Of a stretch of DNA of 64,000 bases, positions 38,601 through 46,830 are shown piece after piece. The notes beneath the pieces were generated by a model. It was given only the letters and a program-made list of their open reading frames with translations. It searched no databases and was not told the DNA's origin. Source of the DNA: Hoplostethus atlanticus (Eukaryota > Chordata > Actinopteri > Trachichthyiformes > Trachichthyidae); assembly GCA_034670405.1 (NCBI GenBank), contig JAXDDX010000087.1, forward strand, positions 62,001 through 126,000, given 5' to 3'. Position numbers and translations under genes: made by a program. Numbering within the stretch: the stretch's first letter is position 1; each line of letters starts with the position of its first letter.

Positions 38601-41600
38601 ATGGCCTCTTACATGGTGGAGATGTCGATGAGTTTGTAATGCTCCTCACAGCCAAGCTGAGCGGCGACGTCTCTGAACTCCTCTGTCATCCGGATCAGAC
38701 CCAGATCTAGGTTGAACTCCGCAGGGAATGTAACTATCCAGTACCTGGATACACACATTTAAACGGATACACACATTTAAATTTGGCCATAACTGGCAGG
38801 ATTTCTTCAGCAAACATTTAGATGTTGAATAGATGTTGACACGACGGCCTGCACCAACGTTAAAACCCTGTGTAAATATATCGCCAAAATAAAAGCTGAG
38901 ATCTGTAATTGTCCATACCTGCATTGTTTTGTGAAATCAGGACCTAAATATCTTTATGATATCAGCTCAAAACAGTTTCCACAGCTGTTAATATGATTTT
39001 TTACACTGCCTTAATATCATTGTGAAAATTTTGTATTAATTTCGGTTGATGTTGAACTTGCATGCCATGTAAACCTAAAGGGTGTTAGTTGCATGTTGGC
39101 GTCAGCATGCTTCATACGGAAGATCGCTGGTTTGAATCCCAAAACCAGCTGGGAAAGGGGGGTGGAAGAATAACACAACTCAACAAGTGCCCTTAAGCAA
39201 GGCACTTAGCTCCCAATTGCTCCAGTGGAGCTGCTCAGTAGCTGACAGTAGAAGACTGTGGTTGTACTGGGCAGTTCCTAATGGCCGACAGTAGAAAACT
39301 GTACAGTTTGAATGTGAAGCAGGACGTTGCTGGTCAACTTTCCCTGGATAAATAAAGGTTGAAATGAAAAATAAAAGATCTTTGCTCTTAAGGGGATTGT
39401 GGTATAGGGGTACCAAGCCATTCTATCTAAAGGGGATCAGGTTTACTGAAAGTCACATATCAATTTCCTGTGGAGTGTAGGACTGGAAAATAATGGAGCA
39501 TGCTATTATTAGGAATTTTTTGGCTTTGTCTACAGCGTAAATCTGGCCTGAGAACATGGCTGTTCCAGTAATATTTACATTACAGGGTTAATTTCCTTCA
39601 CACAACTGAGAGAGAAAAAAAGAGAGAAGAAAGGGTGAAATAGCTTTCTTTGTCCAAATCTGCGGCCAAGAAACTTGCCTTGGAGGACTTCCCATGAACA
39701 TCCCACTAATTATGCCTCCTGCTTTTTGAAGAAATGACAGAGGACAAACTGACTGTGTGTGATAACTAAAATCTAGAAGGTCACTAGACTCTGGGGTGTA
39801 ATATTCTCCACACCGTCCAGGACCTTCTCTGTAATATAATGGGCCGCTATTGCTGAATCACTCAACAATGCTGTTACTTTCCCTTCCAGCCCCCCTTTAA
39901 TAATATCTACTCACTGAAGTCTTGGCTGGGCTCCCATGTCCAATGAGGACACAACTGGCTGTAACATGTACATGTTCCCTGTTGTATCAGCTAGCCAGTC
40001 AAAGTGATTAAAGAGCCGCAGCTGAACGCACCAGCAACAAGACCATTTCCCCAAAAAAGCCTCCTTGATATGTTGGGATGGATGGATGTAGTAGATATAG
40101 TACCTTACCTCATTAAATAACAAATCTTCAACCTGCTTCTCTGGCAGTTGTCACCTTGGCAGTCACGGTACGTAGGGTTGGGTTAAGGACTTTTTTCTAG
40201 ATTTGGAATATGACAAATCTATATTACGTTGTCATTTTCATGACTTGAAAAAGTAGACAACACATTAAAGTAATAATCCACAAATGTTCATTTAGCTTCT
40301 CCATATTGCTGGTTGATATAACACAATAGTGATTCATACTATAGCCAGTTCATGAAAGCTTGTCTAAACATAACCGGCGTCTGGTAGGTCTTTCTGGGGG
40401 GGGGGGGGGGGGGGATTCTCTGGCGTAACAGGAAGTGATGCGTTTTACCTTGCTGGTTTGTTTGGAATGAATAGAAGACGTGTAGACAGACGTAACAGTA
40501 CTGGACACGCTGTTTGATTGACAAGTGATGTCACCAAAATAAAAAAAACTATTTTTACCACTTTAAAGTAGAAGAATTACTATTAAAAGTAAGCATGTAA
40601 TGAACATGTCAGTTGGACCAAATTCCGACAATGGAAGGTCAGTCCAGGTGTTCTGCAGTCAGTTTTCATAGAACACATCTATTTCCCAGTGGTTGAAACA
40701 AAAAAAAAAACATTCTATGCTTCAACACTGTCCACGTCACTGTCAGTTGTTAGTGTATGATGACCCTCTCTTTTACTGAACCTGGCAAACAATAACACCC
40801 TCTTACATGTCTGCATATAAAAAACACCGATTGTTGAGCGATTGTTGTAAAGTTGGAATAGGGCTAAAAACAAAAGTGAAAGGTCAAATTTCTTTTCATA
40901 GTTTTTCTTTGCAAGTAATTCCTCTTTTATGCCGTCAGTTAGATTTCTGTAAAAAATAAAAGGGCTTTTCTCCTGCGTCACTGATGCTTCTGACACTCCT
41001 GATCGTCCCCCAAGGAAGCCTTGAGGTGATGCTTTGCCACTGTTGGGAAATTTTGCACACCACCGAAATAAGAAACAAGTGGTCTCGGTCTACGCTGGTT
41101 TTTGCGTATACGCGCATAAGGATGCGCACACGCACGCATAAACACACACAAGGGGGATGATGAAGCCTGAAGGCAAGCCACATATCTCTGGGCGATGACT
41201 GACACTGGGTTTCCAGGAAGTCGAGAGCTGTACGAGGAAGTTGCCCTACCCCCCGTTGAATGGCTGTCTGACGTTCTCATGTGCGCAACACAACAGACCA
41301 CTTATTGGCTGGCTCCAGGAAAATCCGACCAGGGTAAGAACAAGAGGAAACCAGAGAGGGAGAGACGAGCAGGGAAAAAATAATAATACTGGAGCAGGAA
41401 CTGAAGCATGCCATCAGCTCAGTAATACTAATCGATTACAATGCCATTAGCCAAATAATACTTATAGATGGGTGAAGTTCCTGTAGGGGCAAAAGGTAAT
41501 ATAGCTGGGCCTACTAGAGCATACTGCTGGCCAATTCTGGACACCTTTGGCCAAATCTGGACAACCTTTGCCAACACCGACACACACTCTTTTATATTAA

Positions 41601-42281
41601 ATGTAATTTTTAGCTTCTCTAATATGTATAACTATGAATTTAATTTGTAAACTGCATCAGAGAAATGGCCGCTGGACTACCCAGCCTGCCGTATTCGGCG
41701 TATTGGTGAAGCACAGTTTTGCTGTCAATGAGACGCGAGCTCAGGAGGGTTTTCCAGCCAGGTAGGATATATCAACAGCAGCTTCCCAGCCAGTTCGGTG
41801 GACGTGACGTACCAACGGTGCATCAGCAGCAGGCTTCGGGGAAGCAGGTTGGCTCGCAGCTCCCCGTTGTCGTCTACGGAGAGAGAGGCAAATAATAATC
41901 TCAGAGATTTTTCAGAATTAGAGTGTTCCTATAATGCAGTTTCTGTAATCTCTAATCTCACTTTCTGTATTTTTGCTACAATGGCTAGGAGCTGGGTGAT
42001 ATTTTTTATTTTTATTCATTATTTTTGTTATTCCTATTGTAAATTGTATTCTCAGTTGTGTTATTCTATTCTCGGCTACTGTAACAAAGAAATTTCCCCC
42101 CGGGGGATAAATAAAGTAGGTACCTACCTACCGACCCTACCTACCACTAGATGTACTAGAAAGTGTTCGCAACATTTCTTATCACCATTGAATAAAGGAC
42201 TGGCCACTCACCAAAGGCGTGGATGCATTCGTCTAAAAGAACATCGAGAGGCGCTGCCTTTCCCAGTGTGGACGATCCCAT
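17197..42281 (-). CDS. rasgrp3: rasgrp3, RAS guanyl-releasing protein 3 (15 coding exons)
   Basis: Spliced CDS: 42281-42212, 41873-41771, 40171-40109, 38744-38613, 36444-36297, 30273-30100, 24293-24177, 23871-23593, 23032-22952, 22390-22277, 21871-21756, 21524-21377, 19648-19612, 18989-18840, 17651-17197. The total is 2187 nt, 728 residues plus stop, with no in-frame stop and phase kept at every junction. The family exchanges GDP for GTP on Ras and Rap and is recruited to membranes by diacylglycerol. Visible parts: REM domain about residues 1-125, CDC25 domain about 150-384, EF-hand loops 434-445 and 463-474, C1 domain 496-545 with the full H/C zinc-ligand pattern, variable tail 578-728. Thr133 in the motif KLTQRKK matches the PKC site of human RASGRP3. 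Human RASGRP3 is about 690 residues; the extra length is in the tail. All introns are GT-AG except intron 2 (AT-AC). The paralogue was chosen from near-identity to RASGRP3, rather than RASGRP1, 2 or 4, in the EF-hand and C1 exons. Confidence 0.96.
17282..17316. repeat. near-perfect 16-bp inverted repeat in the rasgrp3 last exon
   Basis: Arms 17282-17297 and 17301-17316 are exact reverse complements (TGTACAACCTCTCCCG and partner) around a 3-nt loop. It lies inside the non-conserved end of the reading frame and would form a strong hairpin in the mRNA. Confidence 0.9.
18585..18735 (+). repeat. tRNA-derived SINE in rasgrp3 intron 14
   Basis: Head GTCCTGGTGGCTCAGTTGGC (A box), middle CATGTAACAACATCCTGGGT, tail of CTCTCTCTACTTTGAACTGT and CTAATAAATGCTAAAAT. 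Related copies at 38060-38210, 51115-51420 and 62005-62125. Confidence 0.75.
18840..18989 (-). CDS. rasgrp3: rasgrp3 coding exon 14 (C1 end and serine-rich tail)
   Basis: Encodes residues 528-577. [20 protein letters not shown] carries the last C1 ligands Cys529, His534, Cys537 and Cys545. It is followed by a basic, serine-rich stretch ([20 protein letters not shown]) and PALPTCK. The acceptor is TTTGCATTGCAG and the donor AAAG|GTACTT. Confidence 0.93.
19612..19648 (-). CDS. rasgrp3: rasgrp3 coding exon 13 (37-nt micro-exon of C1)
   Basis: A 37-nt exon encoding [12 protein letters not shown] (residues 516-527) plus one base of Asp528. It holds C1 zinc ligand Cys526. The acceptor is TGCTCCTGCAG and the donor AAAG|GTATGC. 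It was found by homology, since it is too short to show as an open frame. Phase fits both neighbours. Confidence 0.95.
20195..20400. repeat. 44-bp minisatellite in rasgrp3 intron 12
   Basis: Units start at 20195, 20239, 20283, 20327 and 20372, each about ATGTTGAGTGATAGCAGGCT followed by CCATGCTAACACTTTAGAAA and CACC. About 4.6 copies; the middle copies are nearly identical. Confidence 0.92.
21377..21524 (-). CDS. rasgrp3: rasgrp3 coding exon 12 (EF2 end and C1 start)
   Basis: Encodes Gln466-Phe515. It completes EF-hand loop 2 (DGLISKDE) and starts the C1 domain with His496 and Cys509/Cys512 in [15 protein letters not shown]. The acceptor follows a (CT)n tract ending CTCTCAG. The donor is TTT|GTGCGT, a weaker GTGCGT type. 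Confidence 0.96.
21756..21871 (-). CDS. rasgrp3: rasgrp3 coding exon 11 (EF-hands)
   Basis: Encodes residues 428-465 plus two bases of Gln466. EF-hand loop 1 is [12 protein letters not shown] (434-445), with Asp at position 12 as in the human protein. EF-hand loop 2 begins at Asp463 in FCVLDKD. The acceptor (GGTTCTTGGAAG) has a poor pyrimidine tract. The donor is CA|GTGAGT. Confidence 0.96.
22277..22390 (-). CDS. rasgrp3: rasgrp3 coding exon 10
   Basis: Encodes residues 390-427, 38 codons. It begins [20 protein letters not shown] and ends NKHIRKVVD, the proline-rich linker between the CDC25 domain and the EF-hands. The acceptor is TTCTCCACAG and the donor GAT|GTGAGT. Confidence 0.96.
22479..22746. 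mobile_element. miniature inverted-repeat element in rasgrp3 intron 9
   Basis: Ends are TTAAAGGTGCAATAAG on the left and CTTAATGCACCTTTAA on the right, inverted copies with one mismatch. About 268 bp, no coding capacity. A related right end (TTGCACCTTTAA) is at about 30800. Confidence 0.7.
22952..23032 (-). CDS. rasgrp3: rasgrp3 coding exon 9
   Basis: Encodes residues 363-389, 27 codons: [20 protein letters not shown] followed by PRNPKSL. This matches human LSLDLYHTEDDIYKLSLVLE. It closes the CDC25 domain. The acceptor is CATATTTCAG and the donor CTG|GTAAGT. Confidence 0.96.
23593..23871 (-). CDS. rasgrp3: rasgrp3 coding exon 8
   Basis: Encodes residues 270-362, 93 codons in phase 0. It contains [34 protein letters not shown] and [11 protein letters not shown], the C-terminal part of the CDC25 domain. 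The acceptor is CACCCCCTCCAG and the donor ACG|GTGAGG. The reading frame runs on into the intron for a few codons to a stop, so the exon end is set by the donor and by homology to human DLINLLT. Confidence 0.97.
24177..24293 (-). CDS. rasgrp3: rasgrp3 coding exon 7
   Basis: Encodes residues 231-269, 39 codons. It contains [20 protein letters not shown] and [13 protein letters not shown], the most conserved block of the RasGRP CDC25 domain. The acceptor is TCTCATTAG and the donor AAG|GTATGT. Confidence 0.97.
24355..24640 (+). repeat. interspersed repeat family X, copy 1 (contains ACCATGGCTGAA)
   Basis: Shares long blocks with 40255-40550, 53130-53345 and, inverted, 56440-56665: CAGTTCATGAAAGCTT, GGTTTGTTTGGAAT, AATAGAAGAACTGGGTAGTT, CACCATGGCTGAACAG. 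Family not identified. Confidence 0.6.
25105..26015 (+). mobile_element. Ty3/gypsy retrotransposon remnant, integrase upstream of reverse transcriptase
   Basis: Read in several shifted frames. In order: [20 protein letters not shown] (integrase N-terminal side), then the integrase C-terminal block around [12 protein letters not shown] and [12 protein letters not shown] (about 25330-25470), a linker with [13 protein letters not shown], then reverse transcriptase ([20 protein letters not shown] followed by KGYW, 25865-25935) and a thumb-like piece near 25950. Internal deletions and stops make it dead. Order differs from usual gypsy elements and resembles Gmr1-like elements. Confidence 0.7.
26554..27099 (+). 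mobile_element. solo LTR
   Basis: Begins TGTCACGGCCCCGGCTGTGA and ends AGCGTAACA, the TG...CA form of LTRs. Inside are a TATA-like GCATAAAAACCCTGG near 26762 and a polyadenylation-like CATTAAACC near 27031. No second copy or internal region adjoins it. The flanking duplication is not clean (TTA on both sides). 546 bp. Confidence 0.7.
27335..27575. promoter_or_regulatory. promoter-like patch inside rasgrp3 intron 6
   Basis: Within about 115 bp: CGCCATCTTG (YY1-type, 27377), CCAAT (27440), a perfect CRE TGACGTCA (27452-27459) and GCCGGAAG (ETS-type, 27483). On + an ATG at 27521 is followed by a GTATGT donor at 27571; on - an ATG at 27382 within AAGATGGCGTCC is followed by a GTACGT donor at 27337. 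This looks like a bidirectional promoter, but no gene is recognised on either side. Confidence 0.4.
28885..29915 (+). mobile_element. LINE fragment with reverse-transcriptase domain (L2/CR1/Rex1-type)
   Basis: Open frame to 29478 with RT blocks in order: [48 protein letters not shown] (block A), [16 protein letters not shown], and [11 protein letters not shown] (catalytic FADD). A deletion after NNEKAYLL joins it to the 3' UTR, which ends GTGACAAATAAATTGAATCT. 5'-truncated, so inactive. Confidence 0.88.
30100..30273 (-). CDS. rasgrp3: rasgrp3 coding exon 6
   Basis: Encodes residues 173-230, 58 codons in phase 0. It begins [13 protein letters not shown] and runs through [22 protein letters not shown] and [12 protein letters not shown], the central part of the CDC25 catalytic domain. 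The acceptor is TTCTTCCCCAG and the donor CAG|GTAAGA. It is the only coding exon between the two transposon-rich introns 5 and 6. Confidence 0.97.
30332..30490 (-). repeat. LINE 3' tail, same family as 28885-29915
   Basis: Reverse complement of the LINE 3' end (CAAGAAGTTTATTTGTTACA, GCAGTGAAATGTAAAGTGGC). A short 5'-truncated insertion just upstream of exon 6 in rasgrp3 intron 5. Confidence 0.8.
31829..32080 (+). pseudogene. Myb/SANT-like protein, two exon remnants
   Basis: First piece ends [15 protein letters not shown] (about 31856-31905), followed by a GTACGT donor. The second, after an AG at 32012-32013, reads [20 protein letters not shown] (about 32015-32079), the classic second half of Myb/SANT-like proteins of Harbinger elements. 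The N-terminal frame is broken. A SINE lies directly downstream. Confidence 0.65.
32084..32207 (-). repeat. tRNA-derived SINE with LINE-like tail, nested in Harbinger-like element
   Basis: On minus: head GGCCCAGATAGCTCAGTTGG, GGTTGTGGCTTCGATCCCCA (B box), then tail GTAAGTCGCTTTGGATAAAA and GTGTCTGCTAAATGACTCTA. The tail matches the L2-type LINE tail at 4817-4880. The same family is intact at 59725-59858. Confidence 0.85.
33259..33908. repeat. foldback block with minisatellite core
   Basis: Arms 33259-33420 and 33753-33908 are strongly inverted copies (ACATTGGCCTTTTTC, CAATATGGCTCCTTGATCCG). The core 33421-33752 is a mosaic of units around GCGGCTCGCGAACGAGTCGA, GAGAGCAGATGAACGA and GAATATCGGACTTCTCGGAC. 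The Ser/Arg-rich frame on minus is an artefact of the repeats. Confidence 0.85.
34332..34504 (+). pseudogene. Myb/SANT-like first exon in Harbinger-like copy B
   Basis: Same exon as 1026-1198, with the same frameshift after HITMK. Ends [11 protein letters not shown] followed by an intact GTAAGT donor. The shared frameshift means it was present before both copies spread. Confidence 0.65.
34741..34804 (-). repeat. tRNA-like sequence in Harbinger-like copy B
   Basis: Same as 1436-1500: A-box and B-box like arms on minus and CTC at the anticodon position, without a paired acceptor stem. Confidence 0.65.
35497..35570 (+). repeat. tRNA-like sequence at right side of the hAT-like element
   Basis: Contains AGTATAGCTCAGTAGAGCAT and GGTTCAAACCTCACGTGGG. 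Lacks a paired acceptor stem and has a shortened D-loop, so it is read as a SINE head or tRNA relic. Confidence 0.5.
35757..36115. repeat. degenerate AAATAAATACAG tandem repeats
   Basis: Repeats of AGAAATAAATACAG and variants, then T-rich partners (TTTATTTATTTTTGATTTTG) that could pair with them. The right end GGCAGATTCCGTCCTCCATA looks like an element terminus. Class not identified. Confidence 0.6.
36297..36444 (-). CDS. rasgrp3: rasgrp3 coding exon 5
   Basis: Encodes residues 123-172. It begins [14 protein letters not shown] and includes [19 protein letters not shown], the start of the CDC25 domain. Thr133 lies in LTQRKK, as in human RASGRP3, where PKC phosphorylates it. The acceptor is CTCCCTGTAG and the donor TCT|GTATGT, after RRIS. 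Confidence 0.97.
36535..36735 (+). repeat. GTGAGGACATTTTGGTGGGT repeat with TTAGG-like track
   Basis: Begins AGTGAGGACATTTTGGTGGG and TCCTCACTTTTTTAAGG, then about 120 bp of degenerate GGATTAAGATTAG/GGTTAGG motifs. Similar tracks at 38225-38355 (+) and 48730-49060 (reverse). Telomere-like only in appearance. Confidence 0.6.
37581..37890 (+). mobile_element. Tc1-like element, internally deleted
   Basis: The right end GTGTACCTAATAAAGTGGCC and GGTAAGTGTA is the terminus of a fish Tc1-like family. The interior joins the 5' coding side (TTAGAATGGGCAAGATGCCT) to the 3' coding side (CCTTGTTGAATCCATGCCGC), so most of the transposase is gone. The other copy is at 61556-61873. Confidence 0.75.
38613..38744 (-). 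CDS. rasgrp3: rasgrp3 coding exon 4
   Basis: Encodes residues 80-122 plus part of Ile123. It begins [20 protein letters not shown] and continues with an [15 protein letters not shown] segment, the end of the REM domain. The acceptor is GTATCCAG and the donor AT|GTAAGA. Confidence 0.95.
39095..39364 (+). repeat. tRNA-derived SINE in rasgrp3 intron 3
   Basis: B-box GCTGGTTTGAATCCCAAAAC, then the SINE body CCTTAAGCAAGGCACTTAGC and CCAATTGCTCC, ending CCTGGATAAATAAAGGTTGA. Confidence 0.7.
40109..40171 (-). CDS. rasgrp3: rasgrp3 coding exon 3
   Basis: A 63-nt exon encoding the end of Met58 through most of Arg79. It contains YRDCQGDNC and RLKICYLMR, matching human YRNATGESC and RLKICYFMR. It is preceded by a U12-type branch sequence GTCCTTAAC (40190-40182) and an AC 3' splice site at 40173-40172. 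The donor is AG|GTAAGG. Confidence 0.93.
40172..41770 (-). other. rasgrp3: rasgrp3 intron 2, AT-AC (U12-type) intron
   Basis: The 5' end is ATATCCTACC, matching the U12 AT-AC donor ATATCCTT at 7 of 8 positions. The branch sequence GTCCTTAAC matches TTCCTTAAC at 8 of 9. The intron ends AC, 11 nt after the branch adenosine. Joining AT to G restores Met58 and continuous homology. A GT-AG reading of this junction loses conserved residues. The intron is 1599 bp. Confidence 0.9.
40255..40550 (+). repeat. interspersed repeat family X, copy 2
   Basis: Shares CAGTTCATGAAAGCTT, GGTAGGTCTTTC, AACAGGAAGTGATG and GGTTTGTTTGGAATGAATAG with 24355-24640. Interrupted by a run of 19 G (40396-40414). Lies in intron 3, beside exon 3. 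Confidence 0.6.
41771..41873 (-). CDS. rasgrp3: rasgrp3 coding exon 2
   Basis: Encodes residues 24-58, including DDNGEL and the family motif LLLMHRWY followed by [11 protein letters not shown]. The acceptor is CTCCGTAG. There is no GT donor where the homology stops. The next intron bases are ATATCCTACC, a U12-type AT-AC donor, so the last codon (Met58) is split AT|G. Confidence 0.93.
41884..42150 (+). repeat. retroelement 3' region in rasgrp3 intron 1
   Basis: Ends GAAATTTCCCCCCGGGGGAT and AAATAAAGTAGGTACC with (TACC)n. Intron 1 is only 338 bp, so this insertion makes up most of it. Confidence 0.55.
42212..42281 (-). CDS. rasgrp3: rasgrp3 coding exon 1 (start codon)
   Basis: Encodes residues 1-23, beginning [20 protein letters not shown], plus the first base of Asp24. 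The start matches the human N-terminus (MGSSGLGKAA). The donor is G|GTGAGT at 42211. A TCTCCTCTAG acceptor ends at 42291, so the exon probably starts at 42290 with only 9 nt of 5' UTR, and an upstream non-coding exon is implied. It opens the REM domain. Confidence 0.9.
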
Positions 42282-45200
42282 GTTGCCACGCTAGAGGAGA
42301 AACACATGGCACACCTCCACAGCCGGAGGTCAGAGGTCAACGCTCACCACTCTGGGCTAATCAGGGCTTCCCTGGGAGGAGAAGAGAGCCAGTCAATAAG
42401 AGCAACACATTTGTAGGATAGAAATAAAGCAAGAAATAGACAGAATACACTAAACAGGTAACTTAAATATGAAAATCAATTTTTGGGTGAAGTTGAATTT
42501 GCTCATGTACAGTCTGTCGCTGTTTTCACAGCTGTTGTGCAGATATTCTACTAGGAAAGAGAAAGAATGTGAAAAGATTGAGCGAAACATTATTGACTGC
42601 CAGGTTCAGGTATTAAAAACCAATCCGCATCTGGATTTTGAACACTTCGATCAGGCCCGTGCATTGATGCCTGATATTTACAGTATATGCCCTCTGGTCT
42701 CTCTGCATTCTGTACACGTGATTCTCGTTTTTTGATGTTTTTACCCACAGCGATGACGTTTCCACCTACGGTGATGACATACTTTCTCACTAATGCAAAC
42801 ACACTGTATACACACACACTGTCGTTATTAAATAATCAGATACAGATCATGCTATAATGCCTCGGGCACACACACGCTCTTGCACATGCCATCTCAAAGG
42901 ATGCCTTTCAGAGCAGAGCATCTGCAGGAAATATCTTTCTAAGAACGCTTGTAGCTGTCAATTTTTTAGCTGTCGATGCATGATTTTGTCCTAAAATGCA
43001 TGGTTGTGCTTATAAATCCTTGCCAGACAAGGAGTACGCACAGTTTAAGCCTATTTCCAATTTTGTCATCAGATCCTGGTTTTCCCCAGGCATAGCTGGA
43101 AGTTGGAAATTTGACGATGACGTTTTCACGGCGTCATGTCGTGGCTACGGAGGTGCTGGGTTGTTTGTGATTGGCTGGTGTGCATCAGCAGTTAACCAGA
43201 TCATTCAGGCTGCTGAATGAGGATTAGGAGTGCATTGTGGGAACTAGGGGGCCGGCCTCTGGTGGTTTCGAACTTGTTAATGCTCTTTTGTGCGTAATCA
43301 GTTGCGGTCACCTTGGTGAAGCACAAAAGACGTCACGGGCCAACCTTATAATTTATTTTGTGACACTTGTATCAATAACAGCAATTGATGTGCTTGTGTG
43401 TGTGTGTGTGTGTGTGCGTCTTGGCGTGTTTGCATATGTGTCTCTGTGAATGCAATCACTGAGAATGAATCAAGCCATTGTTCCTTGACTGCAGGCAACT
43501 GACTGGCGTAAATGGATAAGATCTTAAAAAAAATGACATTCGATAGTGGAGTGACAGCAGCAGTGTCAGTTATGTGCGATGAATCTTTATTTGAATAATG
43601 GACTCCCACCATAGACCCGATTGATGGCACGCGTTTTAATTAAGATTGGCCCGAGACAACATTTATCAAATGGTATTCGTCGGTTGGATTAATTGCTGAA
43701 AATAAATCACGACTCGAAATGTCAACTGGTATAATAAGTTCACTGATGAACATTTATGTACACACATATGCAGAGGCGTGATGTTTATATAAAATACTCA
43801 TCATCAATCAACAAAGGGCAAACAACCACTAATTTAAGGAAAAATCTGTTTTAAAAGAAAGAAATTTATAATAATAATAATTATTATTTTTATTATTATA
43901 AAATAATTTTATATTTTTTATAATTAATATAGTATAATTATTATTATTATAATTATAATTTATGTTGGTATATTATATGGATTTCCCTCATACAGATTTA
44001 TGCCTAAAAGAGGTGGGGAAACTATTCTGGTGTGTGTGTCCGCTGTGTTATCAAGGCCCTGAGGTGCAGCTAAAGCCTGCAAGCTTGTTCAGCTCAACTC
44101 ATATCAGTGGAAAACCTCAGAGCACTAAGCAGCTATAGAACATGCATTTCTGATGCATGGATAAAATGTAATTGATCACATCTGAATATTTTTTGTATCA
44201 AATAAGTAATAAATGCACATCTAACCTAAAACCCATGAAACAAGTCAGTAGTGGAGAGTTTTCGTAGACACTAAATATATCTATTGCCTAACACTGAAAA
44301 CAGCTAGAAGGCCTATATCTGGAGCGCTCCCGTGTCACACCTTATCGCCTACAGTATGGAAAACACGGCATGCCATCTGTTTGTCCATGGCAACTGGAGC
44401 GTAGATACATTATCTCACTCCATTCACACGCGACAGGGAAGACGTGAAGTGCTCGACGTAAATATCCCAGCCACTAGTAGAGGACCATCAATCCCGAGTC
44501 TTTTGTCCTGCGGACATAATACCTCATTCCCCTCTGGTTTACACACAGCCTGGTAATCAACCTCCCGGACTGACGTCACACGCTAACCTCTCCGGTCCCT
44601 CCGCAATAAACTGAGCGGCACGAAACTCAATTAACGGCCTCTAACAGGCCTCCCGGCAATGACAGGCAAAAGACCCCATCGGTCAGGAAAAAAAACAAAT
44701 CTTTTCCATGCACTGGTTAGGGTTTACAAAAGCGTGCTCAAGTGCTGCAACACAGTCTCACAGGCAAATGAGGCATGTAAAACAACTTCCATGATTTTAG
44801 TTTTCTAGTGCAGCTTAGTACTTTTTCCATGCACTGATATAGGGATATTTAGAGCAGACATATGCACATATGGTACCAACATCTGGAGGTGAACAGCTAG
44901 TAATATACACATCTGCACGTAACGTTCTGTGTAATCTCTATATGTAAAGTGAATATATTTGATAATTATGTATTTTTCTTGTCCTCCTCGACACTTCTGT
45001 ACATATACATGGTTCTCGGCAGACCTGTTAATGTGCATATGACACATATTTTGCACATCCTGTATATTTGCTGTAAATTCATGCACACTATTTTTTCATA
45101 TTCCATTACCCTTCTCATGGATAACTGACCAAATGTAGAGATATTTCCGGCATTTGAGTCGAGTTTGATAGCAGAAAACGTATCTAAAACATTAAACAGT

Positions 45201-46079
45201 AAACGTTCTTTCTAGACCCACCGTTTTGCAATGACATTTATCGATCACACAGGGAGAAATCATCACAGAAGAGGCAGAGATATCAATTTTCTCAACAGCA
45301 GCCTCAATAGACCACAATGCTTTGCGGAACTGCCGTCAATAGTGTGTGAACTTTTTGTAAACACCATGACATCTCGCACTCTCCACCTGCACAGACAACC
45401 CCCTTTCTCTAGCGGTTGTCAAAAGCCATTCTGGGAAATGTAGGAAATCACTAACTTGAAGTAGAAGTAGACAAGGTAGGTTGAGGGAACGTGGGCACAC
45501 CAAATGACACACACTTGGAATGGAATACACTGAACAGCACAAATCGATGATACAGTGTATTTTTCTTTGAAGTCAGAGCTGTTACAGACAATGAGACACA
45601 CAGTTATGAAAGAGGCCTGGACCCTTAGGAAAGAGAGGCACCGTCTACACATTGGCCACAGACTAGCTTGCTAGCGGCAAATTCTGTCCCAGTCACACTG
45701 AGCAGTCACAGATTTACGACATTACTGGCATTACGTGTTTGTTTGATACTGACACTGGGGCATGGCTAGAGTATTTTTAGGAAATATTTTGGTGGGATGC
45801 TATTGGAAGAACATGAATGAATGGGTGAATTTAGGTTGCTGTGAAAAGAAGCAGAAGGGCTAACAGAAAGTTGCTAATTAGCTAGGTTGCTCGTTGCTAA
45901 TTAGCTTGCACACATGGCAAGCAGCAGTGTTGCGTCAGAGAGAGTGTGAAGAGGAAAAATACTATAAAATCGCTTAAAGAACACTGTTTGAGAGGCAAGC
46001 ATTGGTAGGTAAGCTTTAAGTGAAGGAACTAGGATCCTGAAATCAAACCACCCCTACCCTGACGCCCTTTTTTTTTTTA

Positions 46080-46205
46080 AGTATATTTTTTGGCCTTTTT
46101 ATGCCTTTATTGAGAGAGAGAGAGAGATAGGTTGGCTGCGGGAAGGACTGAGCCTTATGGCACGCGCCCTACGCGGTGAGCCACCGGTGCGCCCCCCTCC
46201 CGATG
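46080..46205 (-). repeat. SINE fragment (reverse)
   Basis: Reads GCACCGGTGGCTCACCGCGT on minus, with a GAGA-rich middle and AATAAAGGCATAAAAAGGCC at the end, matching the tail type of the 18585-18735 family. Confidence 0.5.
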
Positions 46206-46559
46206 CCCTTTTAAATCTCTTTCAAACACTAGCGGAAATAAAATGCATAATTGTGCAACAAGAGGAATAACAGAATATTTGCTGGTTTATAATAATAATA
46301 TTTATAATAATAAATAATATAATTCAAAATTATATTAAGCCCATTTGCGGCCAGTGTATGGCCCCCCAAACACAGGGCCCTGCACTATTTTCTGAGAGCC
46401 AATTTGGAGAAAAACACAACAAGCCAGATAAGACAACAAAAGAATCATGGAGAAATTTGTATCCCTTAAAGGCAAAAGGACAAACTGTGTGACTTGACAA
46501 CAAATCCAACAAATCAAAAAAGTGTGCATAACATGCATTTATGTCTATTAAACGTAAAC

Positions 46560-46830
46560 AGGCACAATGGCTCAGTGGTTAGCCTCCAGGTGCTCTGGTC
46601 CCCCCCCGCCCACACACACAGTCTAAACACATGCAGGTCAGGTGAATTGAGACTCTAAATTGCCCCTAGGTGTGAAATTGAGTGTGTCTATGTTCGCCCT
46701 GTGATGGACTGGAGACTTGTCCTGGGTGTTTCCCTGCCTTTTGCCCAATGCATGCTGGGATAAGCTCCAGCCCGTGTGTCACCCTGAGTAGGTAAGTGGG
46801 TATGGAAAATGAATGAAACATATGAAACAT
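46560..46830 (+). repeat. SINE (GGTGGCTCAGTGG family), internally deleted
   Basis: Head GCACAATGGCTCAGTGGTTA, then a gap, then ATGCAGGTCAGGTGAATTGA, CGCCCTGTGATGGACTGG and CCAATGCATGCTGGGATAAG. Same family as 12140-12347. Confidence 0.7.

Noticed and set aside
41798..42421. 207-residue open frame on +
   Set aside because: Antisense to rasgrp3 exons 1 and 2 and through a retroelement tail; the minus-strand exons explain the conservation.
44805..45086. Possible rasgrp3 first coding exon (LLAVHLQML followed by a GTACCA donor)
   Set aside because: Resembles the LDELL..CI.MF motif only weakly. The real exon with [10 protein letters not shown] is at 42212-42281.
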